The translations under genes and the position numbers were made by a program. DNA of 64,000 nt. It comes from Selaginella moellendorffii (taxonomy: Eukaryota > Streptophyta > Lycopodiopsida > Selaginellales > Selaginellaceae). The notes beneath the pieces were generated by a model. The model ran no database searches, was not told where the DNA came from, and was given only the letters and a program-made list of their open reading frames with translations. Below are positions 48,515 through 57,925 of this stretch, piece by piece. Each line of letters opens with the position of its first letter. The first letter of the stretch is position 1. The stretch covers positions 6,050,822-6,114,821 of the forward strand of contig NW_003314261.1 of assembly GCF_000143415.4 (NCBI RefSeq), given 5' to 3'.

Positions 48515-50487
48515 ATGGGCTCCCTGGTAAGATTCTTTGCTCGTTTTCGTTGCCCCGGTGATAGCACCATTTTGTGTGAAGGGCGAGCATTGGCCGAATG
48601 CTGCGATACGCCGGGTCGATGCTTCGGCGATAAAGGAATACGCTCAGGCAAACAAGCATGGATTTCAGTTGGAGAAGAAGCCGATCAATCCAAGTCGGCA
48701 ATGCTTCGCAGGAAAAATCTATGGCTTGAGGCTCATAGTGGCGCTCCATGCCCCAGCAGGTGAGCTCAGTTTCCGTAGATGCTTTAGTGAGTTCCATGCC
48801 TCGCAGGTGATTTCTACAGCTTCATCGGATGCTTCAGCGAGTTCCACCATGTCTTCGTAGAGAAAGCTCTTCCGGCGCACCTCGGTATCAAAGATTACGC
48901 CCGGATTCTCGGCGAGGAGCTTGCGACGTTCGCTGAGACGTATCACAGTCTCCTGCCACCACCCCGCAAAATGGAATCCATGCATGATGCTCTTGAGGTT
49001 CTGGAGGAAATCCGGCAGGATGCACGCGATTGGGAGAACGACGTCGCCAAGCTCTATCCAGTTTTGGTTCTTCTCCCGGTGGACTTTTTGCCTGGGAACG
49101 ATGGCACGTTTGGCAACTGCAGCGGCCTCACTGACGACACCGAGGAGCCCGATGGTGTTCCCATGGACGAGCTGTGTGCGGAGCTGATTGATCCAACTAA
49201 ACTACCGATCTTCACTGTCACTTGGGACGTGAGCTCGCGCAGTGACAAGGAGAAGTTTATGAGGCTGTCCGAGTATGAGAAGAGAGGCCATCTTGTGCTC
49301 ACCGTGAGACCTCCAAGCTTCCATCTTCCAACCGCTTGTCCGAGGAGCCTTTCCACGTACCTCTACCTGTGCCTGGCAAAGAAGCCATTCCTTGTCGAGC
49401 ACTCCAATGCCGGTGAGCTTTCCTTTCTTTCTTTTGTATGGCAGATGCTCACGGTTTTTTTCAGACCTCAACTTACCTTTGGTGGACTGGAACCTCCACA
49501 CTGTGTTTGGCAGCGGCGTGGACGACTTTTTGCGATCTACGGTGATGTGCGACTTGGATGTTGGGCTCAATGAGGGTGAAGCTGCGAAGGTTGAGTCCTT
49601 GAGGCCGCTGTTTATGGATCTGGACGATGCTCTCGACTTGGAGTTGTGGACGAAACGTCAGTGCAGGAAGAAAAGTGGCTGGTTTTCTCTCGATGCAGCT
49701 GGAGGGGACATCGAGACTTCACACTTGCCGTGGCCGATCAACAAGCTGGTGGCATGGACAAGGAGAGCCAGAGCAATGACCAGGCTTGGCATCAACTGGA
49801 AGAACTCAGAAGCCAGACAAAAAGAGGTAACAGTGAGAGCTTTCGAGGCTTTTATTTCTTTCTTTATGGCTTAAGATTGATTTCATTTCAGATCTATGGT
49901 CGAGCGTTGCGCGCTTACAAGGATCTCTCCTCTGTAAAGCAACTGAACAAAGATTCAAAGTACTTGTGTGGCATGTAAGTTATAGTGTAGCCTTTCATGT
50001 TTTTCTGAAATCTTCTTTTGTTCTAGGCGGCCCACGAGCCTCGATGCAATGCTCCTCGCTCACATTCTATTTGTGAAGCGCATCTCTCTTGTAAGTACCA
50101 AAAGCATATGATTTTTCTCTATGATTCATGTTGTTGTGTCATTGCTCTTAGGAGAACTCCATTCTTCGAGCTGCGCTTGAGTTGGAGCATCCGGAGCTCA
50201 TCGAGTACTCAGACCTTGGAATTCTTCTTATCGCCTGGCAGTGTGTCTGTGGATTGGGGACGGGATCCGCCGAGGTGCAAGGCAAGCAGACCATGGATGA
50301 CGGGAAGCAGCTCAAGAAGCAAAAGGCTGGCGGTGGTGGCGACGCCAAGAGCCGTGAGCAGGACGGTAAGAACTTCCACGAGTTTGTGGACAAGCTCAAG
50401 AGCAATGTGTCGGACGAGGAGGTGAGGCCGATTCTTTTCGAGAACGCTCAGGAGATGGATGCTTCCAGTTCCGTTCATCAGCATTGA
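48515..50487 (+). CDS. Chimeric gene: unknown N-region, metaxin-like domain, PARP3-derived tail
   Basis: Seven exons join in frame: 48515-48526, 48582-48759, 48807-49412, 49465-49826, 49892-49974, 50027-50090 and 50152-50487 (546 aa). About residues 5-220 match no family I recognise (CFAGKIYGLRLIVALHAPAG; LGIKDYARILGEELATFAET). Residues 223-465 follow plant metaxin, a mitochondrial outer-membrane import factor with GST-like fold: RPPSFHLPTACP, DLDVGLNEGEAAK, LPWPINKLVAW, IYGRALRAYK and RPTSLDAMLLAHILF. From about residue 470 the normal membrane-anchor tail is replaced in frame by the PARP3 N-terminus (KQTMDDGKQLKKQKAGGGG), ending where the copied PARP3 splice donor has become a stop. The first 12-nt exon is tentative; intron 1 is a copied DRP1 intron. 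It could be expressed, or be a young relic. Confidence 0.6.
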
Positions 50488-51445
50488 TGGCGAATGGTTT
50501 TCCTTCTTTCGGTTGGTCTTTTCTAGCTTTTCTCTTGTCGCTTGCATTTTTAGTGCTCATCAAATTATGTACGGTCCGCTAGAGCCCTGTGGCGGTGCGC
50601 TGAAGTTCTATCCTGTGGACATTTTGTGTTGCTCGTCGTAAATCATGCAATTCTTCTAGGATGTTGTGTGCGACGCGTGGGTGGAATCTTTCAAAGCAAT
50701 ATCACGTCTCATAGGTGAAATGAGTGGGGACACATTGGACGATCCTTTATTGGATCGTTGCCCCAAGCTCGGCGATTATAAGATATACCTGGAGAAAACT
50801 TACGAGCCGGTATGTTTTCCGTTAGCACAGCGCGTGTAACTAAACTTTTGCTCAGTCTGTTAGTATCATTGCTGAAAGCCGTGCACCATCCTTCGAAGAA
50901 ATTGACACGCTAAACAACGAAGTGCTTCTTTGGTGGGGTACGTAAAAGATTCTTTTTCCTGCTCTGACTGCGGTATTTTAGGAACAAGCGCCTGCAATCT
51001 TATCAAGGGAATGCAGCCAGCAATCTACAACGCTCCTGTTCCTGGCTACATGGTATTAGAGTTGTCCAAATTTGTGCGAGGTAACCTCTCATTTACTTTT
51101 CTAGTTTGGCAAGGGTCTCTACTGCACCGGCGCGTCGTGCAAAGCAGTTAGCTACGCCTTCAGTGGAGTGGACGGACCAGTTATACTGGCCTTGGGCGAT
51201 GACATGCTCGTGTTTCCAAAGGCAGGAGAGGTAAGACTCTCACCTCAAGAAAGCAGCGTTCTCATCTTAATGCCATCCATTCACAGGCAATCAAGGCCTT
51301 CGGAAATAAGCTTCCGGATTCATCTGAGTAGAACAACACCACGGCACTGGTCGGGACGATTGCATACTCGAGTACAACGAGTATGAGACAATGTGATTTG
51401 TTTTCTAGGTGAAGTTGCAGTTCATAGTCCAAGTAGAGAAATGAG
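50488..51445 (+). pseudogene. Truncated PARP3 remainder behind the chimera
   Basis: Plus-strand PARP3 pieces continue after the chimera's stop. The zinc-finger exon start (MYGPLEPCGGALKF) jumps directly to the exon end with YPVD. Shortened regulatory-domain pieces follow, then catalytic pieces (LLWWG, IYNAPVPGYM, FGKGLYCTGASCKA), and a frame broken after LPDSSE. BRCT and WGR are entirely missing. It cannot encode a PARP. Confidence 0.88.
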
Positions 51446-51936
51446 AGGACTTTGTTTGCTAGAAAGAATCTCAAAAAAAGAAAAGAACCTTGAGCCCGGC
51501 GCTTACCGAGTTTTCCAGCTTGAGCATATTCCCATCTTAGAAAAAGAATTTATGACGTAAATAGCTTTAGATAAAAGCACAAATGAAGAACAAGCTATGG
51601 TTTCTTCTTCCTGTTTCTTTCAGAGTAGGAAACATATATTTAAGAGTTAGCCTGAGTTTCATATACCAGTTCTAGCATTGACTAAGTAAATTATTAATTA
51701 ATACACAACTTGTAATTTGGATTGCAAGATGATCTTAGTTGTTAGATTGCAATCCAAACACACACTGCCAGGTGATCAGAGTAATTCCAAGGTTTGCATA
51801 GTTGATGAGCCAGAACTCATCAACTATGACTTAGATGCTCTAAGTCAAGTAGGAGCTTTAGGTTTTTGTAGTAGTTTATATTTGTCTAACAGAAGCTCTA
51901 GATGTTTCATAGTTATCACATTTTCTAGAAGGGAGG

Positions 51937-51985
<49 letters not shown>

Positions 51986-52353
51986 CCCTAACTAGGTAAT
52001 ATTAATTATAGTACTTTAGCATATAAATTGTTTATTTAAATTCAATCTATCCATTTTTGTATATGGGTTTAAACCTCAATTAATACTACTATAGAAAACC
52101 AGGATCAAATTGTCACCTTAAGTTCTCAACTAAACTTTTGAGAAAGTAAAACGTGTTAAGAACTGTAAAATCTGTTTTATTGGCTTCTGCAACACACTAC
52201 AAAATTATAACTTGTCATTCTATGACTAGTTGTTTTTTAAGGTCTTGAAGGCCATGATCTAATGCAATGGGATAAGGAATTGATATGTTGCACAATACAA
52301 AGAGCAAGGATGACTAAAGCAATGGGATGGAGCTATTTCCAAAGGCAGGAGGA
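51446..52353. other. AT-rich spacer with TA repeat
   Basis: No gene is seen. A pure (TA)n run of about 43 nt lies at 51942-51984. Confidence 0.6.
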
Positions 52354-52874
52354 CTATCCGTACACTTTAGCGCCTCGTGCAATAGCATCTTGGATCCTTG
52401 CATTTATTTCATCCTGGGTCTCCTTCCAACACCACCGGGCTTTACGCCAATCTGGTTTCACCTCCCAATCTGTAGATTCAAGCACCTCACCATCCTTAGA
52501 GACCTAGAACAAGAAGAAACATAAGTTGAATCCTCTTGTGCCCAACTGAAAAACATACACCAAGAGTGCTCTTGGTGTAAAAGAATGGATCAATGGCATA
52601 CCTTCTGCACATTGGAAAACATATACTGGTTCCTCTCAGCATCCTCAGCATCATCAAGTATTACTGCAGTGCAACGCACGCCCTCTTCATCTGCGGGGTA
52701 AAATCTCCCCCCAGTCATGGTAAATCCATCGCCAAAATCCTTAAGACTCATGATCAGCGGGAAATAATCCCTCTCTGTGACCGGATCATGGACCATACTC
52801 TCCCCAAATGTGAAATCCACCACGTATTCCTGGCCTATGCGCCTCAGCATCCCACGCACAACCTCCGCGTCCAT
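52354..52874 (-). CDS. Small conserved-looking protein of unknown function
   Basis: Two exons, 52874-52602 and 52503-52354, join at phase 0 and give 140 aa. ATG 52874 begins MDAEVVRGMLRRIGQEY. The protein is acidic and soluble, with no signal or membrane span. Its sequence (FTMTGGRFYPADEEGVRC; WRKARWCWKETQDEINARI) has strong codon structure and good splice sites (AAG|GTATGC, TTCTAG|GTC). I do not recognise the family. Confidence 0.7.
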
Positions 52875-54310
52875 GCTCACTAGCCCTAACCCTAAGTCAC
52901 AAATTTAGAACACGATCCATGTCCCATGGATGAGCAAGATCCTTGAAGAGGCCCAGTCTGTCCTTGTGGGCGCTGAAGATCACAACAATTGAGAACGGTA
53001 GAAAAACGGGAATGGCTGGCGCTGGAACGGCATCATAGTCGTGGGATTCAGCCATCGAAGAGAACGTGGCGTTTTCCTCCAGTAGTGCATGTCGAACTTT
53101 CTTTCTCGCCCCTGGTCCGTGTCATCTCTTGCCTGTAAATCTCCACCTCCCTCCTCGCATCCGCTGTTGTGCATCTGCAGCTTCTTGTAACCCAGGATCC
53201 ATGGCTGGGCAATGGAAGGAGCGATCCCAAGGCAAGTTCTTGCTAATTGTCGCAAGCGGAGAATGCAAACTTAAGGTCATTCTTCGATGCAAGGAAGACG
53301 GTTTCTGGCTTTGACAATCATGCTGGTATCAGCTTGTCTTATTAGTTTTCAACTATTTTCATTCTTTCAATATAGTTACCATGGATTGACGTCACTAGGC
53401 TAACGAGAGTTTTGCTGCTCTGCAGAGAACAAATCCTGTAATCGGCTCTATAGCCGATGCATAATACTCGAGGTGTGATAACCAACAGAGGTGTTTTGGC
53501 GACTGCTCACGTTCTGAACTTTGTTGCAGGTTATTGTCTTGTATTTGCGCTCGAAAAGAAAAGCTTTGGAGGACACTGAATCACGCCAGATGACGGTGAA
53601 ATAGACTACGTATTAAGCTCACTTAATCGAGCTCTTCTAGCAGATGAACGAGTCCTTGGATGGTATCCTCTTCCTCCTGGCTTTCATGCATGGTGTTAAG
53701 CGTTCTTTCTCTCGATCAAGTTAATACATTTGCAACGCAAGGCTGTGCTCTTAAGAGCAAACACTGCATAATACCTCGACAGTTGGCATTTTCCTGTAAT
53801 ACCTATAGCTTGTGTGACATGTTCAAGTCAGATGCCCTCAAAGAATGATGTGGGATGATAACGAAGACGATAGACTCGTGATCGAGCAGGACATCGCAAA
53901 GGTTCTTTTGCGAGCGGTGGGTGATGGGAGTCCTCTGAACTGCGTTCTCTAACTGCATGCCACTCACTCGCTCTCTCAGCTTTCTCACGCTTCGCTGCGA
54001 ATCATGATAAGTTTAATTCCACGGCGACTGCATTTTGAAGCCGCCTTCGAACCTTGCGGGCGGACTTCTCTTCCAGCAAGAGTCCTACAGGCAGCTGATT
54101 TGTCCGTCTCAATTGCTACTGGTAGTTCCGTCACTTAGCCTGAACCAGAAAGCTCAACAGGATCTGGCGGTGAGAAGCAAGATGGTAGGAACTCGTCCTC
54201 AGTGCTCCCTCGTCGGAGGCATTTTGACCCAGACTTGCAGTGAGCGGCTTAGCACTTTGAAGCTCAATCTGCACATTATAGACCCATCGCCTAAACAGAT
54301 ACTCAGCAGC
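52875..54310. other. Spacer with unassigned coding-like patches
   Basis: Base composition is genic and short frames exist, but none has an ATG, a consistent splice chain and a recognisable product. A plus-strand patch at 53066-53220 has a Ser/Arg/Cys-rich composition like a transit peptide (SSSSACRTFFLAPGPC) but lacks an ATG in frame. Part of this stretch may be more rearranged gene debris. Confidence 0.4.
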
Positions 54311-54324
54311 ATAAAACAAAATGC

Positions 54325-54969
54325 AGGCGGCGTTTCAAAACTTAGTTTCGTGAATGAGCTCAAGCACAGTTCTCCTTCTCCTCGTAATTCCAGACCCTGT
54401 TCACGACCCAGACGGACATATCGAGCTTAGACAGCCAGCAATTCTGGCCGAGTGTCGGGGGTACAGGTTTTCGGAGGTGGTAGCGCGAGAGACCAGCTCT
54501 CGATAATACTATGGTGAAGCGGATCGGCTTACTTGCTATCAGCGACGTAAATGGGGTCAAATGGGTGAAGGACAACTCCTCTCGTACAATGGTCTGATTG
54601 TCCATCCCAACCTAGCTTGGTTATCCAACACAATTAGCACGGCTAAAAGCGAAAACACGAAAAATGAATAGCCTACATAAATGCTGGCACTTTGAAATCC
54701 CGTCGGACTGCTTTCTTCTCGCGCGCTAATCTCAACGCAGCAGCGTCATCGTCTTCGTCCTGAGTTGGCTCAAGCAGTGCGGAGGAGGCATGTATTGCTG
54801 GGAAGTTTGGTTCGTAGGAGAGAGGATGGAAAATCCTGCCATGGAGTGGACCTTGGGAACTGTGAGAGTCAGGCCGCTGCTTGCTTCCCCCGGAATACGC
54901 GATGAAGGAGTCCAGATATACGAGTCCTTGGGTGTCGTCCAGGTTTTCGTGCACAGTATCACTCTCGAA
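54325..54969. pseudogene. Rearranged RAPTOR-like fragments
   Basis: On the minus strand, a region like the TOR-complex scaffold RAPTOR precedes its WD repeats. A 54969-54677 piece (YSGGSK... ending AREKKAVRRDFKVPAF) is followed by WDGQSDHCTRGVVLHPFDPI, matching the RAPTOR WDTRF...TALLHPFSPI block. After an intron-like stretch comes VWNYEEKEN, matching RVWNYEE. The next expected block, GISKLCLVNEL, is found as GGVSKLSFVNEL on the plus strand at about 54330-54365, behind a good AG acceptor. So the fragment has been inverted at about 54368. Splice phases do not connect. The assignment rests on three short blocks in the right order. Confidence 0.6.
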
Positions 54970-55085
54970 CTAGATCGTCAGGAGCTGCACAGGTTCAGCT
55001 GTTCAGTACAAGTAGTTTGTCATTGAGGATGTAGAGGCAAGAAAGCCAGAATTAACATCTGTTGTATTTCAACAAGCCTGTGTCT

Positions 55086-55868
55086 CTATTCTCGACGAGC
55101 CTGAACTGACCACTCGCGCACGAACACCAATTCTAGATCGACTTTCAGTCGCTCCTCGTTTCTCCGCTTATACTGGTGGGAGAAGTTAACCTTCATCAAT
55201 CGTCGCATAGCCTTGAGGAATCTTCTCTTCTTGGCGAGTACACTCTTGCTCGCATCAACCAGAAGCATCTCTCCACCACAAAATCTGTCTCTGCTGCAGG
55301 CCTCCGCAATGCCATCCAGTCCTAGATCGATGACCTCCTCCAATGTTGTACCTCTCTGCCCCTCCACCGGGTTCTCCAGAATCCTCCTGGCTGGTACACT
55401 CCCACTCCCTATAGCAAGGATGGGATTCTCACTGCTCAATTTGTAAACTTGAAATCCTGCGCCAAGATCACGCACCATGAAAAGCTCCGAGTCGTTGTAT
55501 ATGAAGAAAGATGCCAGGTATCCTGTGATGACGCTTTGGGCAACATCCGCTTGGCACTTCAAAAATTCTGCTGCTTCCTCCAGCCCAAATTCTTCTTCTT
55601 TTGCCTTGATCTTCAAAAGCTTCGCCATGATGTCGCGCTCCTTGACGTTCCCTGCCGCGCCCAGCATGAGCCTTGGATTTTCACAGATCTCCACTATCTT
55701 GAAACCCCGTGATTCTCTCCATACTTCCTCATCTTCACACTCTGTCGTCGTCAAGCTATCGAAAAACACGACAAACCCAGAAGGATCCTCGCACTTCATG
55801 GCAATGCCTATAGTCCCTCTCTCGATTGGCTTGCGACTACAAAAGGACCTTGCCAGCCCTGGCAGCAT
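55086..55868 (-). CDS. Divergent proteasome beta-type protein
   Basis: Single-exon frame of 260 aa with the Ntn-hydrolase pattern of proteasome beta subunits, nearest in layout to beta-5. RGTIGIAMK places a Thr after Gly (T19 as catalytic Thr1). FVVFFDSLTT supplies the Asp. FKIVEICENPRLMLGAAGN supplies the Lys and the strand after it. GYLASFFIYND and GSGSVPARRILE match later strands, as does DLGLDGIAEACSRDRFCGGEM. Only 18 residues precede the Thr, much shorter than a normal beta-5 propeptide. A basic C-terminal extension (KSVLAKKRRFLKAMRRL) is unusual. It ends 40 bp from an assembly gap that may hide more of the gene. It may be a fast-evolving paralogue, an inactive relative or a recent pseudogene. 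Confidence 0.6.
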   Translation of the reverse strand: MLPGLARSFCSRKPIERGTIGIAMKCEDPSGFVVFFDSLTTTECEDEEVWRESRGFKIVEICENPRLMLGAAGNVKERDIMAKLLKIKAKEEEFGLEEAAEFLKCQADVAQSVITGYLASFFIYNDSELFMVRDLGAGFQVYKLSSENPILAIGSGSVPARRILENPVEGQRGTTLEEVIDLGLDGIAEACSRDRFCGGEMLLVDASKSVLAKKRRFLKAMRRLMKVNFSHQYKRRNEERLKVDLELVFVREWSVQARRE

Positions 55869-55909
55869 CGTGGCGACAAGCTCCTTCGACTTGGGAGGTG
55901 CTGACCGCC

Positions 55910-56318
55910 NNNNNNNNNNNNNNNNNNNNNNNNNNNNNNNNNNNNNNNNNNNNNNNNNNNNNNNNNNNNNNNNNNNNNNNNNNNNNNNNNNNNNNNNNNN
56001 NNNNNNNNNNNNNNNNNNNNNNNNNNNNNNNNNNNNNNNNNNNNNNNNNNNNNNNNNNNNNNNNNNNNNNNNNNNNNNNNNNNNNNNNNNNNNNNNNNNN
56101 NNNNNNNNNNNNNNNNNNNNNNNNNNNNNNNNNNNNNNNNNNNNNNNNNNNNNNNNNNNNNNNNNNNNNNNNNNNNNNNNNNNNNNNNNNNNNNNNNNNN
56201 NNNNNNNNNNNNNNNNNNNNNNNNNNNNNNNNNNNNNNNNNNNNNNNNNNNNNNNNNNNNNNNNNNNNNNNNNNNNNNNNNNNNNNNNNNNNNNNNNNNN
56301 NNNNNNNNNNNNNNNNNN
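55910..56318. other. Assembly gap (409 N)
   Basis: Run of N next to the 5' end of the proteasome-like gene. Frames spanning it are meaningless. Confidence 1.
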
Positions 56319-57006
56319 CCGCGCACAGAGATTGCCGTGCCCATGCCGCTACCACGAGCTCACACAAGATCCTTCGCATCGTGCTAGCTCTCGGGGCAAG
56401 CATCTTTCTAGTAAATTAAGAACCCTAACCCTATTCATTTTGTATATGTTAAGCTCAAATTTTTGGGTTTTCCTGTCAGATTTTTCTATAGTTTTTTGGT
56501 TTGATTAAAAAAATTAGTGAATATATTTAAAATATGATTAAATATTCTAGGATATCTTACCATTTAATGGAAATCTTGTATTTATAATTTATAAACATAT
56601 ATAAACTTCACTTATTTATAACTTATTTATAACTTATAAATGTATAAATATATAATGTATATATATATTTATAACTTATAAACATATAAGTGTTTTTCTT
56701 AAACACTTTCTAGTGTATTCCTTTTTATTCTACCATGTAATGGTTGATATGCAATAAGATTAATCTTGTGTTTATAGATTATTAGCATGTTTATAATTAT
56801 AGACATTTATTTGATCAATTGGATTAATAAGTAATAATAACATTACTATTGAGCAAACCAAGCATTACTATAGAAAATTATTTAATATATTTAGGAAATA
56901 TTACTGTAGCACACCCATAATATAATTATTTTACATTAGTTTTAATAACTCATATAGATTAGCATGTGGTTATTAAATATTTTAAGAAAATTATTACATA
57001 ACCATT

Positions 57007-57131
57007 TATATAGTGAAACATGGTTATATAAACATGGTTATAACCATGTATGTTATAACCATGTTTATGTCACTATATACACATGTATATAGTGAAACAT
57101 GGTTATATAAACATGGTTATATAGTGAAACA
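57007..57131. repeat. Palindromic/tandem ACATGGTTATA repeat
   Basis: The unit TATAGTGAAACATGGTTATA occurs twice in direct orientation, about 80 nt apart. Between them is an inverted copy (TATAACCATGTTT...CACTATA). The first unit and the inverted copy can fold into a long hairpin. It might be a MITE-like remnant or simple slippage product. Confidence 0.7.
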
Positions 57132-57618
57132 TTTTCCTATATAATTTTTTCATATTGGAAGTTCTCACATTATAGTTTAATATAGTTAAAATCTGGAGAA
57201 TCACATAAAAAACTTATTGCTAATAAAACATTAAATGATCCTGTAATAAAATTTTATCCATAATGAAATGGTACAATTAAGATGTTAACATATTTAAATT
57301 TAAAAATTATTTATTACATATTCTTCTTTATTTGCATATACGAATTATTTCAGATCTTATTATAACTACGCTTTTTTTGAAATATTTTTGTAACTGAATA
57401 ATTTCTAAATTTTAAATTTGGATTTGCATAAATCTTAATGGTTTGGGAATAAGACATATGATGCAAGAATTCAAGAAAGCTATTATGTATACTAAAGTTG
57501 TGAGGGCCAAGTGTATTAAAAGAATCCATCATATATTACACCAAAGTGAGAAAAATTAATTAGAAAATTGTAGATAGATAATTAATATTCTATAATGCGT
57601 GTTATAAGGTGTGTATAT

Positions 57619-57925
<307 letters not shown>

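Larger units (their letters stand above)
42404..51445. other. Mosaic of duplicated, inverted gene fragments
   Basis: This 9-kb block is assembled from copies of sequences present elsewhere in the window. The donors are ARV1, IspD, the unknown 28.5-kb gene, BUD23, DRP1 and PARP3 (from 26-37 kb), plus aldehyde dehydrogenase (from 62-64 kb) and a metaxin-like gene. Most pieces lie on the minus strand relative to the source. Reading down the minus strand from 48.4 kb, the order is DRP1, PARP3, aldehyde dehydrogenase, ARV1, IspD, unknown gene, BUD23. Several short plus-strand pieces interrupt it. Introns are copied along with exons, so duplication was at DNA level and not by retroposition. Individual pieces are listed separately. 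Confidence 0.9.

Noticed and set aside
48594-48760. GH5 glucanase exon in the chimera N-region
   Set aside because: The similarity of YGLRLIVALHAPAG to a GH5 YGLKVIVDLHAAPG strand is short and nothing else of that family follows.
53066-53314. Plastid-targeted protein start
   Set aside because: The transit-like frame has no ATG and no splice chain to a recognisable mature protein.
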